From assembly GCF_015624505.1 (NCBI RefSeq), contig NZ_CP061379.1, positions 3,410,001 to 3,474,000 of the forward strand: a DNA stretch of 64,000 bases, read 5' to 3'. Positions 40,390 through 49,001 of this stretch are shown here, piece after piece (positions within the stretch are counted from its first letter, which is position 1; every line of letters begins with the position of its first letter). A program made the position numbers and the translations under genes. The notes beneath the pieces were generated by a model that worked only from the letters and a program-made list of their open reading frames with translations, was not told the DNA's origin and ran no database searches. This stretch comes from Bradyrhizobium commune (GTDB lineage: Bacteria; Pseudomonadota; Alphaproteobacteria; Rhizobiales; Xanthobacteraceae).

Positions 40390-41019
40390 CTATGTGGCCG
40401 GTCGCAAAAACCCGACCACCATTCTTGTCGTCTCATCCACCAGCGTCCTCACCATCTTCTCCGGCAGCATCTCGCTCGGGTTCAGCACCGTGTTGTGCGC
40501 GATCGCTTCGATCGCGCTGACGCAGATGAAGGTTGCGACATCGAGGTCGATCTTGCGCATTTCCTTGTAGTGGTTCTCGAAATAGGTGCGGACGAGGGTA
40601 TGGACCTCGCGGTTGACGGCTTCGACATCGAGCTTTCCTGCACGCGGGATCTGCTCGGCGAGGACGCGATGGAGCTCAGGATTGATGCGGTGTGCGTCGA
40701 TCGCGACGGTGACGAGGCGGCGCACGGCTTTCTCGATCGGCAGGTCCGTGACCTCCGTGAGCGTCGTGCGGACGACATCCATGATCTCCTGGTTGTGACG
40801 CTCGATCACGGCGGCAACCAGCGCCTCCTTGCTCGGGAAATATTGATAGAGCGAGCCGACGCTGACGCCGGCGATCTCGGCGATCCGGTTGGTGCTCGTC
40901 TTCTCAAAACCTTCGCGCACCAGAATGCGAGCAGTTGCCTCGACCAGTGCGTCGACCGTGGCGCGGGATCGCTCCTGCGAGGCATTTTTCCGGGGTGTTG
41001 TGGGCGGTTTGCGGGCCAC
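40390..41019 (-). CDS. TetR-family transcriptional regulator
   Basis: This is a TetR regulator with an N-terminal HTH (ATARILVREGFEKTSTNRIAEIAGVSVGSLYQYFPSKEALV) and an all-helical ligand domain. Three starts are possible. ATG at 41085 or 41067 would lengthen it, but a TATAAT box at 41066-41071 and an adjacent perfect palindrome at 41050-41065 lie there, so GTG 41019 (VARKPPTTPRK, 209 aa) is preferred although its ribosome site is weak. It is divergent from an esterase gene at 41141, probably its target. Confidence 0.85.
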   Translation of the reverse strand: MARKPPTTPRKNASQERSRATVDALVEATARILVREGFEKTSTNRIAEIAGVSVGSLYQYFPSKEALVAAVIERHNQEIMDVVRTTLTEVTDLPIEKAVRRLVTVAIDAHRINPELHRVLAEQIPRAGKLDVEAVNREVHTLVRTYFENHYKEMRKIDLDVATFICVSAIEAIAHNTVLNPSEMLPEKMVRTLVDETTRMVVGFLRPAT

Positions 41020-41049
41020 GGCCTTGTGATCTGAATGCGAGTAGGAAAA

Positions 41050-41071
41050 GCGAGCGAATGCTCGCATTATA
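41050..41071 (-). promoter_or_regulatory. TetR promoter and operator-like palindrome
   Basis: On the minus strand a perfect -10 hexamer TATAAT (41071-41066) runs directly into GCGAGC-ATTC-GCTCGC (41065-41050), a perfect 16-bp dyad placed where a repressor would block initiation. The site lies between the divergent TetR and esterase genes, so it could control both. Confidence 0.5.
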
Positions 41072-41140
41072 GGCACGGTTGGCATCCCATAGATAGAAGC
41101 AAGTTGGTGTCGGTCGGGCGCAGCAAATGAGGGCAGGAGC

Positions 41141-42112
41141 ATGAGCGTTGCGAAGATGCTGTCGATTGGGCGGCTTTGCGAATGTCCTTTTGCATGGGCC
41201 GCGTCTTCAAACGATCCCGCGCCGAGCTTGCAGAGCCGCCTCTTTAACCTGCTGCTGCGGCAGCTCCCGTACAAGCAGCAGCTCGCATCCGCCGAGGCCG
41301 TGCAGGCGCATGTGCAGAAGCTCGCGCTGGAGCCTGTAACGTTCGAGCCGACGGGGCTTGGCCGCGGCGTCGAGGCGACGCTGACCAAGATGGGCGGATG
41401 GCCGGTCTATTACACCGCGCCGTCGTCGGGCCATGAGGGCTGCAACTTCGTCATGTTCCTGCATGGCGGCGGCTACATCAACGAGATCGTTCCGGCGCAT
41501 TGGCGCTTTGTAGGCCAGATGACGCGCAAGGCGGGCGTCGTCTGCGTCGTGCCGATCTATCCGCTTGCGCCGCGCGTGACCGCGAAAGATGTCGTGCCGA
41601 GGACGGCCGAGCTGTTGCGGATGCTGCTGGAGGATGCGGGGCCCGCAAAGGTTACGGTGGTCGGCAATTCCGCCGGCGCGGGTCTTGCGCTGGCCGCGTG
41701 CCAATGGCTGCGCGACCGCGGCCACCGCCAGCCGAACCGGCTGATATTGATCTCACCTGGAGCCGACGCGTCCGTCAGCCGCCCTGAGCAAACGGAGATC
41801 GCCGCGCGCGATCCGATCCAGGATATTCCGGGCATCATCGAGGCGGGACGGCTCTATGCCGGCGAGCTCGATATCGGCCATCCCTTTGTCAGCCCGCTCA
41901 ACGGCGCGTTCCGTTTCCTTGCGCCGATGACGATCTTTTCAGGCACGCGCGATCTGCTCTACCCCAATAGCGTCGACCTCGCTGCGCGCGCGCGGGCCGC
42001 AGGTGTCCCGGTCGAGCTGCATCTGTGGCGCGACCAGCCGCACAATTACGCGCTGATGCCGACGCCGGAGGGCCGGCGGGCGCGTGCGATGATTTTACGG
42101 GCAATGGCTTAA
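41141..42112 (+). CDS. Alpha/beta hydrolase, HSL-type esterase
   Basis: This 323-aa hydrolase belongs to the hormone-sensitive-lipase-like branch, which cleaves short-chain esters. The oxyanion-hole motif is FLHGGGYIN (residues about 107-115), the nucleophile elbow is VVGNSAGAGLAL (Ser), and the catalytic Asp and His fit GTRDLL and QPHNYAL. ATG 41141 has AGGAG closely upstream. It is divergent from the TetR gene, which probably controls it. The natural substrate is unknown. Confidence 0.9.
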   Translation: MSVAKMLSIGRLCECPFAWAASSNDPAPSLQSRLFNLLLRQLPYKQQLASAEAVQAHVQKLALEPVTFEPTGLGRGVEATLTKMGGWPVYYTAPSSGHEGCNFVMFLHGGGYINEIVPAHWRFVGQMTRKAGVVCVVPIYPLAPRVTAKDVVPRTAELLRMLLEDAGPAKVTVVGNSAGAGLALAACQWLRDRGHRQPNRLILISPGADASVSRPEQTEIAARDPIQDIPGIIEAGRLYAGELDIGHPFVSPLNGAFRFLAPMTIFSGTRDLLYPNSVDLAARARAAGVPVELHLWRDQPHNYALMPTPEGRRARAMILRAMA

Positions 42113-42118
42113 AGAGGG

Positions 42119-42138
42119 AGCGTGACTGATGTCACGCT
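42119..42138. other. Hairpin after the esterase gene
   Basis: AGCGTGAC-TGAT-GTCACGCT is a perfect 8-bp stem with a 4-base loop, 7 bp after the esterase stop. It may act as a terminator, though no T-run follows. Confidence 0.4.
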
Positions 42139-42248
42139 GCGCGCTGGCGAGAGCTGACGCTCGCGAGATCTGGCGCTGATCGTGTCGCGCGGGAGGGAGA
42201 AGGCGGCCTCCGGGGCGTTTCCTCTGGGAGTGTAGTTTTGCGGGGCCT

Positions 42249-42488
42249 TTAGGCGTGGCCCTTGATCTCGTAATGGCCCGGCACGCATTTGTAGCGGTCG
42301 AGGCGCCAGTTGGCGTGATAGATCGGATGCTCGTCCATCCATTTCGCCAAGGGCGCCTGAGCGCCGACCGCGCACGCCATCATCGACATCTCGGGCGTCA
42401 TGTTGCTGTCGGTCACGATTTCCTCGACACAGCTGCCTGAGGCAGCGGCGCCAAGCCGGCAGAGCACGGCAACGACGGTTATGAACAT
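42249..42488 (-). CDS. Small hypothetical exported or secreted protein
   Basis: This 79-aa reading has a hydrophobic start (MFITVVAVLCRLGAAASG), possibly a signal peptide, followed by Cys, Met and acidic residues (SCVEEIVTDSNMTPEMSMMA, ending HYEIKGHA) with three or four cysteines that could form disulfides. ATG 42488 has GAGGTG 8 bases upstream, better than an in-frame start 10 codons earlier. It resembles small Bradyrhizobium hypotheticals but no domain is recognised. A palindrome lies about 60 bp upstream. Confidence 0.65.
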   Translation of the reverse strand: MFITVVAVLCRLGAAASGSCVEEIVTDSNMTPEMSMMACAVGAQAPLAKWMDEHPIYHANWRLDRYKCVPGHYEIKGHA

Positions 42489-42548
42489 TCCAATCACCTC
42501 ATCGGTAGTTTCGACCACGAGGAGGATGCAAGCCGAGTGCCACAGCCT

Positions 42549-42564
42549 GTGTCGTAAACGACAC
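42549..42564. promoter_or_regulatory. Operator-like palindrome between divergent genes
   Basis: GTGTCGT-AA-ACGACAC is a perfect 16-bp dyad. It lies 61 bp before the 79-aa gene (minus) and 248 bp before the DHDPS-family gene (plus). The cognate regulator is not evident. The rest of the 323-bp space between these genes shows nothing else recognisable. Confidence 0.45.
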
Positions 42565-42811
42565 GCCGGCCGGGTCGACTCGCCCCAGCATCCCCATTTG
42601 ACGATTCGGATTGTAAAAAAATTCCCCTTAACCCGAAGCCGGACAATTACGGGGAACCAACAGGGATGATCGCAGGAATGTTGGATTCCGGGGGCAGCCT
42701 CGCGCCGGCGCCCTCTTCACAGAGGCGGCGGAGCCGATAGGCTCCCTTCTGTGCGGATCCTCGCCGACAGAGCGGGACCGCCATAGCACCAAGGAAGCGC
42801 GAGGGCAGACC

Positions 42812-43714
42812 ATGAAGGCAAGACCGACCGGCGTGATCCCGCCGATGACGACGCCGTTCCGCAAGGACGGCGAGATCGACTACAAGCTGTTGGCGCCCCA
42901 GGTCGACTGGATGATCGGCGCCGGCGCCCATGGCGTCGCTGCCGGCGGCTCGACCGGCGAGGGCCACACGCTCGATCACGAGGAATTTCGCGACCTGATG
43001 GACGCGACGGTAGAGGCGGTCAGAGGACGCATTCCCGTGATCGCCGGCATCATCGTCGATTCGACACGTGACGCGATCCGCCGCGGCAAGCTCGTGCGCG
43101 ACATCAATGTCGCAGCCCTCCAGGTCACGCCGGTGCACTATCTGTTCAAGCCGGACGACGAGGCGATGGTGGCGCACTTCCGCGCCATGGCCGATGAGAC
43201 CGGCATGCCCATCATCATCTATAACGTCGTGCCGTGGTCCTATCTGTCGCCGGCGCTGCTGACGCGGATCATGACCGAGGTGCCGCTGGTGGTCGGCGTC
43301 AAGCAGAGCGCGGGCGATCTCAAGCTGTTTGCCGACCTCATGATGATGGCGCCGGACAAGCTGATCTACAGCGCCGTCGATGCCCTGATGTATCCGTCCT
43401 ACACGCTTGGCGCCCATGGCTCGATCGCCGCGATCCTGACCGCCGCGCCGCATGCCTCCGTCGCGCTGTGGGATGCGGTGAAGGCAGGCGACCATCCCCG
43501 CGCGCTCGAGCTGCACAAGAAGCTGCTGACGCTGTGGAATGCGATCATCGCCGACAATCTGCCGGCCTGTACGCGCTATGCGCAGACGCTCCAGGGCTTG
43601 CCGCGGACATATCCGCGCGCACCGATGCCGGAGGCCTCGCCGGCGCAGCAGGCCGCGATCCGCAAGGCGCTGGAGGCGCTCGGCGCGTTGCCCCGCCTCG
43701 AGGCCGCGGAATAG
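42812..43714 (+). CDS. DHDPS/NAL-family class I aldolase
   Basis: This 300-aa protein of the dihydrodipicolinate synthase/N-acetylneuraminate lyase family forms a TIM barrel that joins or splits pyruvate via a Schiff base. The catalytic Lys is in VVGVKQSAGD (about residue 166) and the Tyr in IIIYNVVP; GGSTGEGHTL is the substrate-carboxylate motif. It is unlikely to be the lysine-pathway DapA because residues around the barrel differ and an SDR gene follows. The substrate is probably a sugar acid or keto acid, unproven. Confidence 0.9.
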   Translation: MKARPTGVIPPMTTPFRKDGEIDYKLLAPQVDWMIGAGAHGVAAGGSTGEGHTLDHEEFRDLMDATVEAVRGRIPVIAGIIVDSTRDAIRRGKLVRDINVAALQVTPVHYLFKPDDEAMVAHFRAMADETGMPIIIYNVVPWSYLSPALLTRIMTEVPLVVGVKQSAGDLKLFADLMMMAPDKLIYSAVDALMYPSYTLGAHGSIAAILTAAPHASVALWDAVKAGDHPRALELHKKLLTLWNAIIADNLPACTRYAQTLQGLPRTYPRAPMPEASPAQQAAIRKALEALGALPRLEAAE

Positions 43715-43871
43715 TTCGTCCGCCGAGATAACTGATCCGGGCAGAACTGATCCGGAATGGCAGCGCCGATCCGCTTTTACCTGCGGATGCGGCGCTGCTA
43801 CATTTGCGCTCGCCCGCGCGAGCGGCGCGGCGGCAAAGAAACAGACCGACAAGGGGAGGGGTCGAAATCCC

Positions 43872-44843
43872 ATGAAGGAATTTGCAGGAAAGATCGCCGT
43901 CGTCACCGGCGGCGGCACGGGCATGGGGCGGGAGCTGGCCCGACAGCTCGTCGCCGAAGGCTGCAATGTCGCGATGTGCGACGTCTCGGAAGCCGCGATG
44001 GCCGAGACCAAGCGGCTCTGTGAGGTCGAGAAGCTGCCGCAGGGATTGCGCGTGACCACGCATGTCGCCGACGTCTCGATCGAGGATCATCTCAAGCGCT
44101 TTCGCGACGAGCTCGCCGAGCAGCAGATGACGGACAACATCCATCTGCTGTTCAACAATGCCGGCATCGGCGGTGGCGGCAGCCTGTTCACCAACACCCG
44201 CGAGCAGTGGGAGCGAACCTTCAACATCTGCTGGGGCGGCGTCTATCTCGGCGTCCGCACCTTCCTGCCGATGCTGGTCAAGGCGGACGAGGCGCACATC
44301 GTCAATACCGCAAGCGTCAACGGCTTCTGGGCCTCGATCGGCATGAACCAGGCCCACACCGCCTACAGCTCGGCGAAGTTCGCGGTGAAGGGCTTTACCG
44401 AGGCGCTGGTCAACGACCTCCGTTTGCACGCGCCCCACGTCAAATGCTCGGTGGTGATGCCCGGCCATATCGGCACCTCCATCGTCTCCAACTCACGCAA
44501 GGTGCAAAGTGGCGATGGATCGGACCGTCTGAGCGCCGACGAGGTCGCGCTGACCCGCACGCGCATGGTCGCGGCGGGCGTGCCAGATGCTGACAAAAAG
44601 TCTGATGACGAGATTCAGGCGGCGTTCGCCGAGCGCGCCCGCAGCTTCCTGGAGGATGCGCCGACGACGGCGGCACAAGCCGCAAAGATCATTCTCGACG
44701 GCGTGAAGGCGGAGCGATGGCGAATCCTGGTCGGCGAGGACGCCAGGCGCCTCGACGAGCGCGTGCGCGCGACACCGGAGCAGGCCTATGACCGCGCTTT
44801 CTACGAGAGCTTTACCCAGGAGGTTGGCTGGCGGCTCGGCTGA
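43872..44843 (+). CDS. Short-chain dehydrogenase/reductase
   Basis: This 323-aa NAD(P)-dependent SDR has the cofactor motif TGGGTGMGRELA, NNAGIGG after the third strand, and the catalytic Ser and YxxxK in TASVNG and AYSSAKFAVKG. The C-terminus is extended by some 60 residues beyond a minimal SDR. It lies 157 bp after the DHDPS-like gene on the same strand, so the two may share a pathway, but the substrate is unknown. RBS GGGGAGGGG lies upstream of ATG 43872. Confidence 0.9.
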   Translation: MKEFAGKIAVVTGGGTGMGRELARQLVAEGCNVAMCDVSEAAMAETKRLCEVEKLPQGLRVTTHVADVSIEDHLKRFRDELAEQQMTDNIHLLFNNAGIGGGGSLFTNTREQWERTFNICWGGVYLGVRTFLPMLVKADEAHIVNTASVNGFWASIGMNQAHTAYSSAKFAVKGFTEALVNDLRLHAPHVKCSVVMPGHIGTSIVSNSRKVQSGDGSDRLSADEVALTRTRMVAAGVPDADKKSDDEIQAAFAERARSFLEDAPTTAAQAAKIILDGVKAERWRILVGEDARRLDERVRATPEQAYDRAFYESFTQEVGWRLG

Positions 44844-44885
44844 TTTTATTGGCTGAGACTGTCAACGACCGCGCGCTCTTTATGT

Positions 44886-44899
44886 ATGATGACCATCAT
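44886..44899. promoter_or_regulatory. Dyad in an AT-rich spacer
   Basis: ATGATG-AC-CATCAT is a perfect 14-bp dyad, about 210 bp before the hydrolase gene at 45108, in an unusually AT-rich stretch. GntR-type regulators often bind sites of this look, but no such gene is adjacent. Confidence 0.3.
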
Positions 44900-45107
44900 T
44901 GCAAGCAGCGTACATATTCTTTTATTCGCTGCATCCGCAGTGCATTTCTTTCGTGTATGACGAAACGGAATATCACGCATGCGGCGGTATTCCCGCGTTC
45001 AAGCGATGGTGATCTTAAAGCTGTCTCATTTGAAGCAAGCCAGCTTGGTTGGCGAACTAAAATAGTTTAGTGAATCAGGCGTAAGGCCACGATAGAGCAT
45101 AGCTCCG

Positions 45108-46223
45108 ATGATACCCGCATGCCTCTCCGACGATTGGATCCTCTGCCCGGAGAGAGAGGATATCTCCGCTGAATTCACCCGGCTGCTCACCGCGGCCCAG
45201 GAGGGCGGCGCCACCATCGCAGAGTGTCTGATGATCGCGCGGCAGCTGAAGCGCGGCGACGAACAATCATGGCACCGCGAGTGGAAGAGGCTGGCGCAGG
45301 CCAATCGGCAGCGCGCCGAGGCTGCGTTCGCAGAGGGCCACAGGGTGACCGCGCAGCGCAATTGGCTGCGCGCCATGAACTACTACAGCGCGGCCGCGAT
45401 GCCGCTCGACACGGCCGACGAACGCCGCTGGGTGGCGGTGCTCGCGATGCAGGAATGCGCCCGGCGCTTCCTCGCGGCCCGCGATCCGGCCGGCGAAGTG
45501 GTGACGGTGCCCTGGATCGAAGGACATTCGCTGCAGGGCTACTTCCTGCCTGCGCCGTCGGCGAGCGGGCGCGCTCCGGCCGTGATCTGCGTCGGCGAGC
45601 CCGGCCATCGCAAGGAAGAGTTTCTGTTCAAGCTCGCGCCGCACGCGCGCGAGCGCGGCTTCTCGATGCTGGCGCTGGACCTGCTCGGCGACCAGCGTGA
45701 CGATTATGTCGATACGCTCCTGCATCGCAGGGATCTCGAGAGCTCGATCGGCAGTGTCATGGACTATCTGGAGGCGCGCAGCGACGTCGATTTCGACCGC
45801 GTCGCGATCGTGGCGGACGGGTGGGGATCCTCCTTCGTGGCCCGTGCGGTCTTGCAGGAGCCGCGGCTTGCCGCGGCCGTGTGTGACGGCGGCCTGTGGG
45901 ACCTGCACGAGCGGTCGTTCTTCGCCAGCCGCTTTGCGATGAGCGACCTCAGCATCGTCCCGGTGTCGCATTCGCCGCTGATGGCCTCCAGCGTCGACTG
46001 TCCGGTGCTGATCACACTTGGCGAGGACGGCTGGCTCAAGGCCGACCGGGCCCGTCAGATCGTGCAGAAATCCCGGCTCGGCAGCTCGGATATCGTGCTG
46101 AAGGTGTTCACCGCGGCCGAGACCGGCGCGGCGCAGGCCCATGCGGACAATCCGAGCCTTGCCAACGAATACATCTTCGACTGGCTCGAATCCCAACTCG
46201 GCGCGACGGGTCGGCGGATCTGA
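45108..46223 (+). CDS. Alpha/beta-hydrolase-fold protein with degenerate nucleophile elbow
   Basis: This 371-aa protein resembles FrsA/Ayg1-like hydrolases: a helical N-terminal cap domain (about residues 10-135) and an alpha/beta-hydrolase core (APAVICVGEPGHRKEEFLFKLAPHARERGFSMLALDLLG). The expected GxSxG elbow after the fifth strand reads VAIVADGWGSSFVARAV, where the serine position aligns with Gly or Trp rather than Ser, although Ser-Ser follows two residues later. It may be inactive or use another residue. RBS is weak at ATG 45108. It converges on a MarR gene through a palindromic repeat. Confidence 0.78.
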   Translation: MIPACLSDDWILCPEREDISAEFTRLLTAAQEGGATIAECLMIARQLKRGDEQSWHREWKRLAQANRQRAEAAFAEGHRVTAQRNWLRAMNYYSAAAMPLDTADERRWVAVLAMQECARRFLAARDPAGEVVTVPWIEGHSLQGYFLPAPSASGRAPAVICVGEPGHRKEEFLFKLAPHARERGFSMLALDLLGDQRDDYVDTLLHRRDLESSIGSVMDYLEARSDVDFDRVAIVADGWGSSFVARAVLQEPRLAAAVCDGGLWDLHERSFFASRFAMSDLSIVPVSHSPLMASSVDCPVLITLGEDGWLKADRARQIVQKSRLGSSDIVLKVFTAAETGAAQAHADNPSLANEYIFDWLESQLGATGRRI

Positions 46224-46247
46224 GCGCGGAGATTCGACGGCGACGGG

Positions 46248-46357
46248 CTAAAGCGCGATGAGATTAGCTTAGGATGAATCGTTATCGCTCTTTAGATTAT
46301 TATTTGAGTATGATCTTTCCGGAAAACGGCTGTGCACTTTTCCGGATCATGCTCTAG
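46248..46357. repeat. Palindromic two-hairpin repeat
   Basis: The first dyad is CTAAAGCGCGATGA / CGTTATCGCTCTTTAG (46248-46295). The second is GAGTATGATCTTTCCGGAAA / TTTTCCGGATCATGCTC (46306-46354). The element ends GCTCTAG, which includes the stop codon of the adjacent MarR gene. From memory this sequence is a common Rhizobiales interspersed repeat. Confidence 0.75.
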
Positions 46358-46911
46358 AGGTCGAGAGACAACCTGACGCACGCCTTTTCGAGGCGGGTCT
46401 TCAGCGTCGCGAGCTTGGCGGTGAACTCGGTCAGCTCGTTCTCGTCGAACTCCTGGAAGACGAATTCGCGAATCGTCTTGTACTGCTCGTTGAGGCTCGC
46501 GATGTGCTTCTGCGTCTTGTCGACCAGCGACAGCCGGACCACCCTTGCATCGGTCGGCGACGGCCGCCGACGCAACAGGCCTTTCTTCTCGAGAATCTTG
46601 GACTGGGTGGTGACGAAGGACGGATCGACATGAAGCAGCTTGGAGACCACGTTGACGGGAACGCCGTCATCCTTGTCGAGATCGGAGATGGCCATCAGGA
46701 TCAGCCATTGCGGGCCGCTGATGCCGAGCGTCCTGGCCCAGAACTGACGAAGCTCCTCCAGATGCATGTTGATCGAGGATATCTCCCAGGTGAAGCGCCT
46801 GATGATATCGAGATTGCCGATGGGGCGGAGGCGCGCCCCTTCCTTCCTCGTCGCTGACACAGCGTCACTCCCGTGGGCTGATTCATCCTGGCCGGTGTTC
46901 GCGGACGGCAT
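46354..46911 (-). CDS. MarR-family transcriptional regulator
   Basis: This 185-aa regulator has the MarR winged helix (ISGPQWLILMAISDLDKDDGV, VVSKLLHVDPSFVTTQSKILEKKGLL and wing RRRPSPTDARVVRLSL). The N-terminal 40 residues are a disordered Lys/Arg-rich lead-in. ATG 46911 is used; an in-frame TTG at 46938 is less probable. The promoter side carries an operator-like dyad at 46951-46972. Its TAG stop is part of a palindromic repeat. The target is unknown. Confidence 0.88.
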   Translation of the reverse strand: MPSANTGQDESAHGSDAVSATRKEGARLRPIGNLDIIRRFTWEISSINMHLEELRQFWARTLGISGPQWLILMAISDLDKDDGVPVNVVSKLLHVDPSFVTTQSKILEKKGLLRRRPSPTDARVVRLSLVDKTQKHIASLNEQYKTIREFVFQEFDENELTEFTAKLATLKTRLEKACVRLSLDL

Positions 46912-46950
46912 AGTCCACGCAAGTCTGCCCTGACGCAAGTGCAGGGCAGG

Positions 46951-46972
46951 GTAATTTTGTCACGGAAATTAC
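46951..46972. promoter_or_regulatory. Operator-like dyad upstream of the MarR gene
   Basis: GTAATTT-TGTCACGG-AAATTAC is a perfect 7-bp inverted repeat, 40 bp before the MarR start (46911), of a size MarR dimers commonly bind. The 355-bp space to the porin gene holds no other gene; a second, widely spaced pair AGATCAGC / GCTGATCT flanks the middle of it. Confidence 0.45.
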
Positions 46973-47266
46973 AAATATGATCAGATCAGCCTTTTGGCCG
47001 GTCCGGGGTGTTGCTGCGCGGACACAGATTTAGTGAAATAACAAAGCTGATCTAATAAACTATTTTGATTACCAGAACGGCGCATGCATATTGACCGTGA
47101 CGGTGGGGGGTACTCGATCGTCCCGTTGCAGGTGGTTCGCTCACGTCCCTCGCGTCTTAAGCGGGTGTGTCCGAAAGCGCGAAGCGGCCGAGCGGATTTG
47201 AAGAGATGGGGATCTGGGGGGCCTCACGGTCCGATCTCCGTAAAATGAGCAACTTGGAGGTTTTAA

Positions 47267-48823
47267 ATGAAAGTGGTGAAGAGCCTTTTGCTCGGCACTG
47301 CGGCGGGTCTGATCGCCGTCGGTGGAGCTCAGGCGGCTGATCTTCCGGTCAAGGCCAAGGCGGTCGAATACGTGAAGATCTGCACGCTCTACGGCGCAGG
47401 CTTCTACTACATCCCGGGCAGCGATACCTGCATCAAGCTCGGCGGCTATCTGCGTGCGGAAGTCGCGCTGAACGCCGGCGGCAACTACAGCGCCTCGTAC
47501 AACAACGTCTTCGCGGCGAACAACCGCCTGACGAACTACTACTCGGCGCGCGCTCGTGAAGATCTCAACATCGACACGCGCACCGCGACCGAATACGGCG
47601 TGGTCCGCACCTATTTCGATGCGGTGTTCACCTGGACGACCGGCAACTATGTCGGCACCGGCTCGGGCACGGGCTCGACCCAGTACAGCGGCACGCTCGG
47701 TCTCAACGCGGCCGGTACGGGCCTGGTCGGTTCGAGCGGCGGTGCCGTCAACGGCACCGACGGCGCGATCTCCGGCGGTGCGCTCGGCGTCTACTACGCC
47801 TTCATCCAGTTCGCCGGCTTCACCTTGGGTAAGGCCGTGTCGCAGTTCGACGCGCCCTGGATCAACTATCCCGGCAACAACTTCGACCAGCTGGTCGGCG
47901 GCAGCGGCACCACCAACGGTGTTGCGCAGGTCACCTATACGGCCGATTTCGGCCAGGGCGTGACGGCGACGGTGTCGGCGCAGGACCAGACGCAGGTCTT
48001 CCAGACCAACATCTGGAACGTCGCCGGCATGAGCACCGCGGGCGTGCTCGGCGGTGCTTACGGCTCGAACGATCTCGGCGGCAGCAGGTCTCCGGACCTC
48101 GTCGGTGCGGTTCGCGTCGATCAGGCCTGGGGCCTGTTCCAGGCGTCGGTGGCCGCGCACGACAATCATGTCGGCTACTACGGCGCGACCGAAGTGACCG
48201 GTCATCCCGAAGACAAGTGGGGCTGGGCGGTCCAGCTGGCACTATCGATCAAGAACATCCCGACCGGCGCGGGTGACGTGATCAACGTGTCGGGCGTCTA
48301 CACCGACGGTGCGAGCCGCTACAACTTCCAGGAGCTGGCCGCGACCAGCTACTCGATGTTCGGCAGCTCCAACGCCGCCTATGGCAGCATCGGCTTCGCC
48401 GGCGTGTCTGATGCGGTGTTCGCTCCGGGCGGCGGCCTCGAGCTGACCAAGACCTACGGCTTCCGTGGTGCCTACACCCACAACTGGAATCCGTACTGGA
48501 ACACGGCGCTCTACGGTGCCTGGGCGGCTGTCAACTACAGCGGCACGGCCAAGGGCCTGATCTGCGGCAGCGCCGCGTTCGCGACCCTGACCGGCACCTG
48601 CAACCCGGACTTCAACATCGGCCAGGTCGGCGTCATCACCCGCTGGACGCCCGTGAAGAACCTGACCTTCTCGGCTGACTTCGTCTACAGCCACCTCGAC
48701 CAGAAGTACTCGGGCACGATCACGACGGCGGCGCTCACGTCGGTTGCCAAGCCTGCGGCGACCTACGAGCTGAAGGACCAGGACACCTACAGCCTGCTGC
48801 TGCGCGCCCAGCGCAACTGGTAA
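47267..48823 (+). CDS. Alphaproteobacterial general porin
   Basis: This outer-membrane trimeric porin of the rhizobial Omp2/Rop family allows passive uptake of small solutes. Of its 518 aa the first 23 are a signal peptide (KSLLLGTAAGLIAVGGAQA, cleavage before ADLPVK). The mature start VEYVKICTLYGAGFYYIPGSDTCIKLGGYLR is diagnostic, and it ends in an aromatic residue (QRNW) as barrel proteins do. RBS TTGGAGG lies upstream. It is longer than typical family members (about 480-510 aa), with an extra loop near residues 130-165. A strong terminator follows. Confidence 0.95.
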   Translation: MKVVKSLLLGTAAGLIAVGGAQAADLPVKAKAVEYVKICTLYGAGFYYIPGSDTCIKLGGYLRAEVALNAGGNYSASYNNVFAANNRLTNYYSARAREDLNIDTRTATEYGVVRTYFDAVFTWTTGNYVGTGSGTGSTQYSGTLGLNAAGTGLVGSSGGAVNGTDGAISGGALGVYYAFIQFAGFTLGKAVSQFDAPWINYPGNNFDQLVGGSGTTNGVAQVTYTADFGQGVTATVSAQDQTQVFQTNIWNVAGMSTAGVLGGAYGSNDLGGSRSPDLVGAVRVDQAWGLFQASVAAHDNHVGYYGATEVTGHPEDKWGWAVQLALSIKNIPTGAGDVINVSGVYTDGASRYNFQELAATSYSMFGSSNAAYGSIGFAGVSDAVFAPGGGLELTKTYGFRGAYTHNWNPYWNTALYGAWAAVNYSGTAKGLICGSAAFATLTGTCNPDFNIGQVGVITRWTPVKNLTFSADFVYSHLDQKYSGTITTAALTSVAKPAATYELKDQDTYSLLLRAQRNW

Positions 48824-48851
48824 GCTTCGGGTCACCTGACGATCTGACGAA

Positions 48852-48882
48852 AGCCCCGGCGGGTGACCGCCGGGGCTTTTTT
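48852..48882 (+). terminator. Rho-independent terminator of the porin gene
   Basis: AGCCCCGGCGG (48852-48862) pairs with CCGCCGGGGCT (48867-48877) around loop GTGA, followed by a T-run to 48882. It lies 29 bp past the stop. Confidence 0.93.
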
Positions 48883-49001
48883 GCAAAAGGCGCGTGTCTC
48901 GAAAATCCGAATCTTCCTACGCAAATGGCGAAGACGAGCTATGCGATTCGATCGTCGCCAAATTTATTTACTTACCTGAGTTACTAAGCTATATAGCTGT
49001 T

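Noticed and set aside
44849..45070. 73-codon open frame after the SDR gene
   Set aside because: Composition and content look random in an AT-rich spacer, with no ribosome site; it is better explained as a promoter or spacer region.
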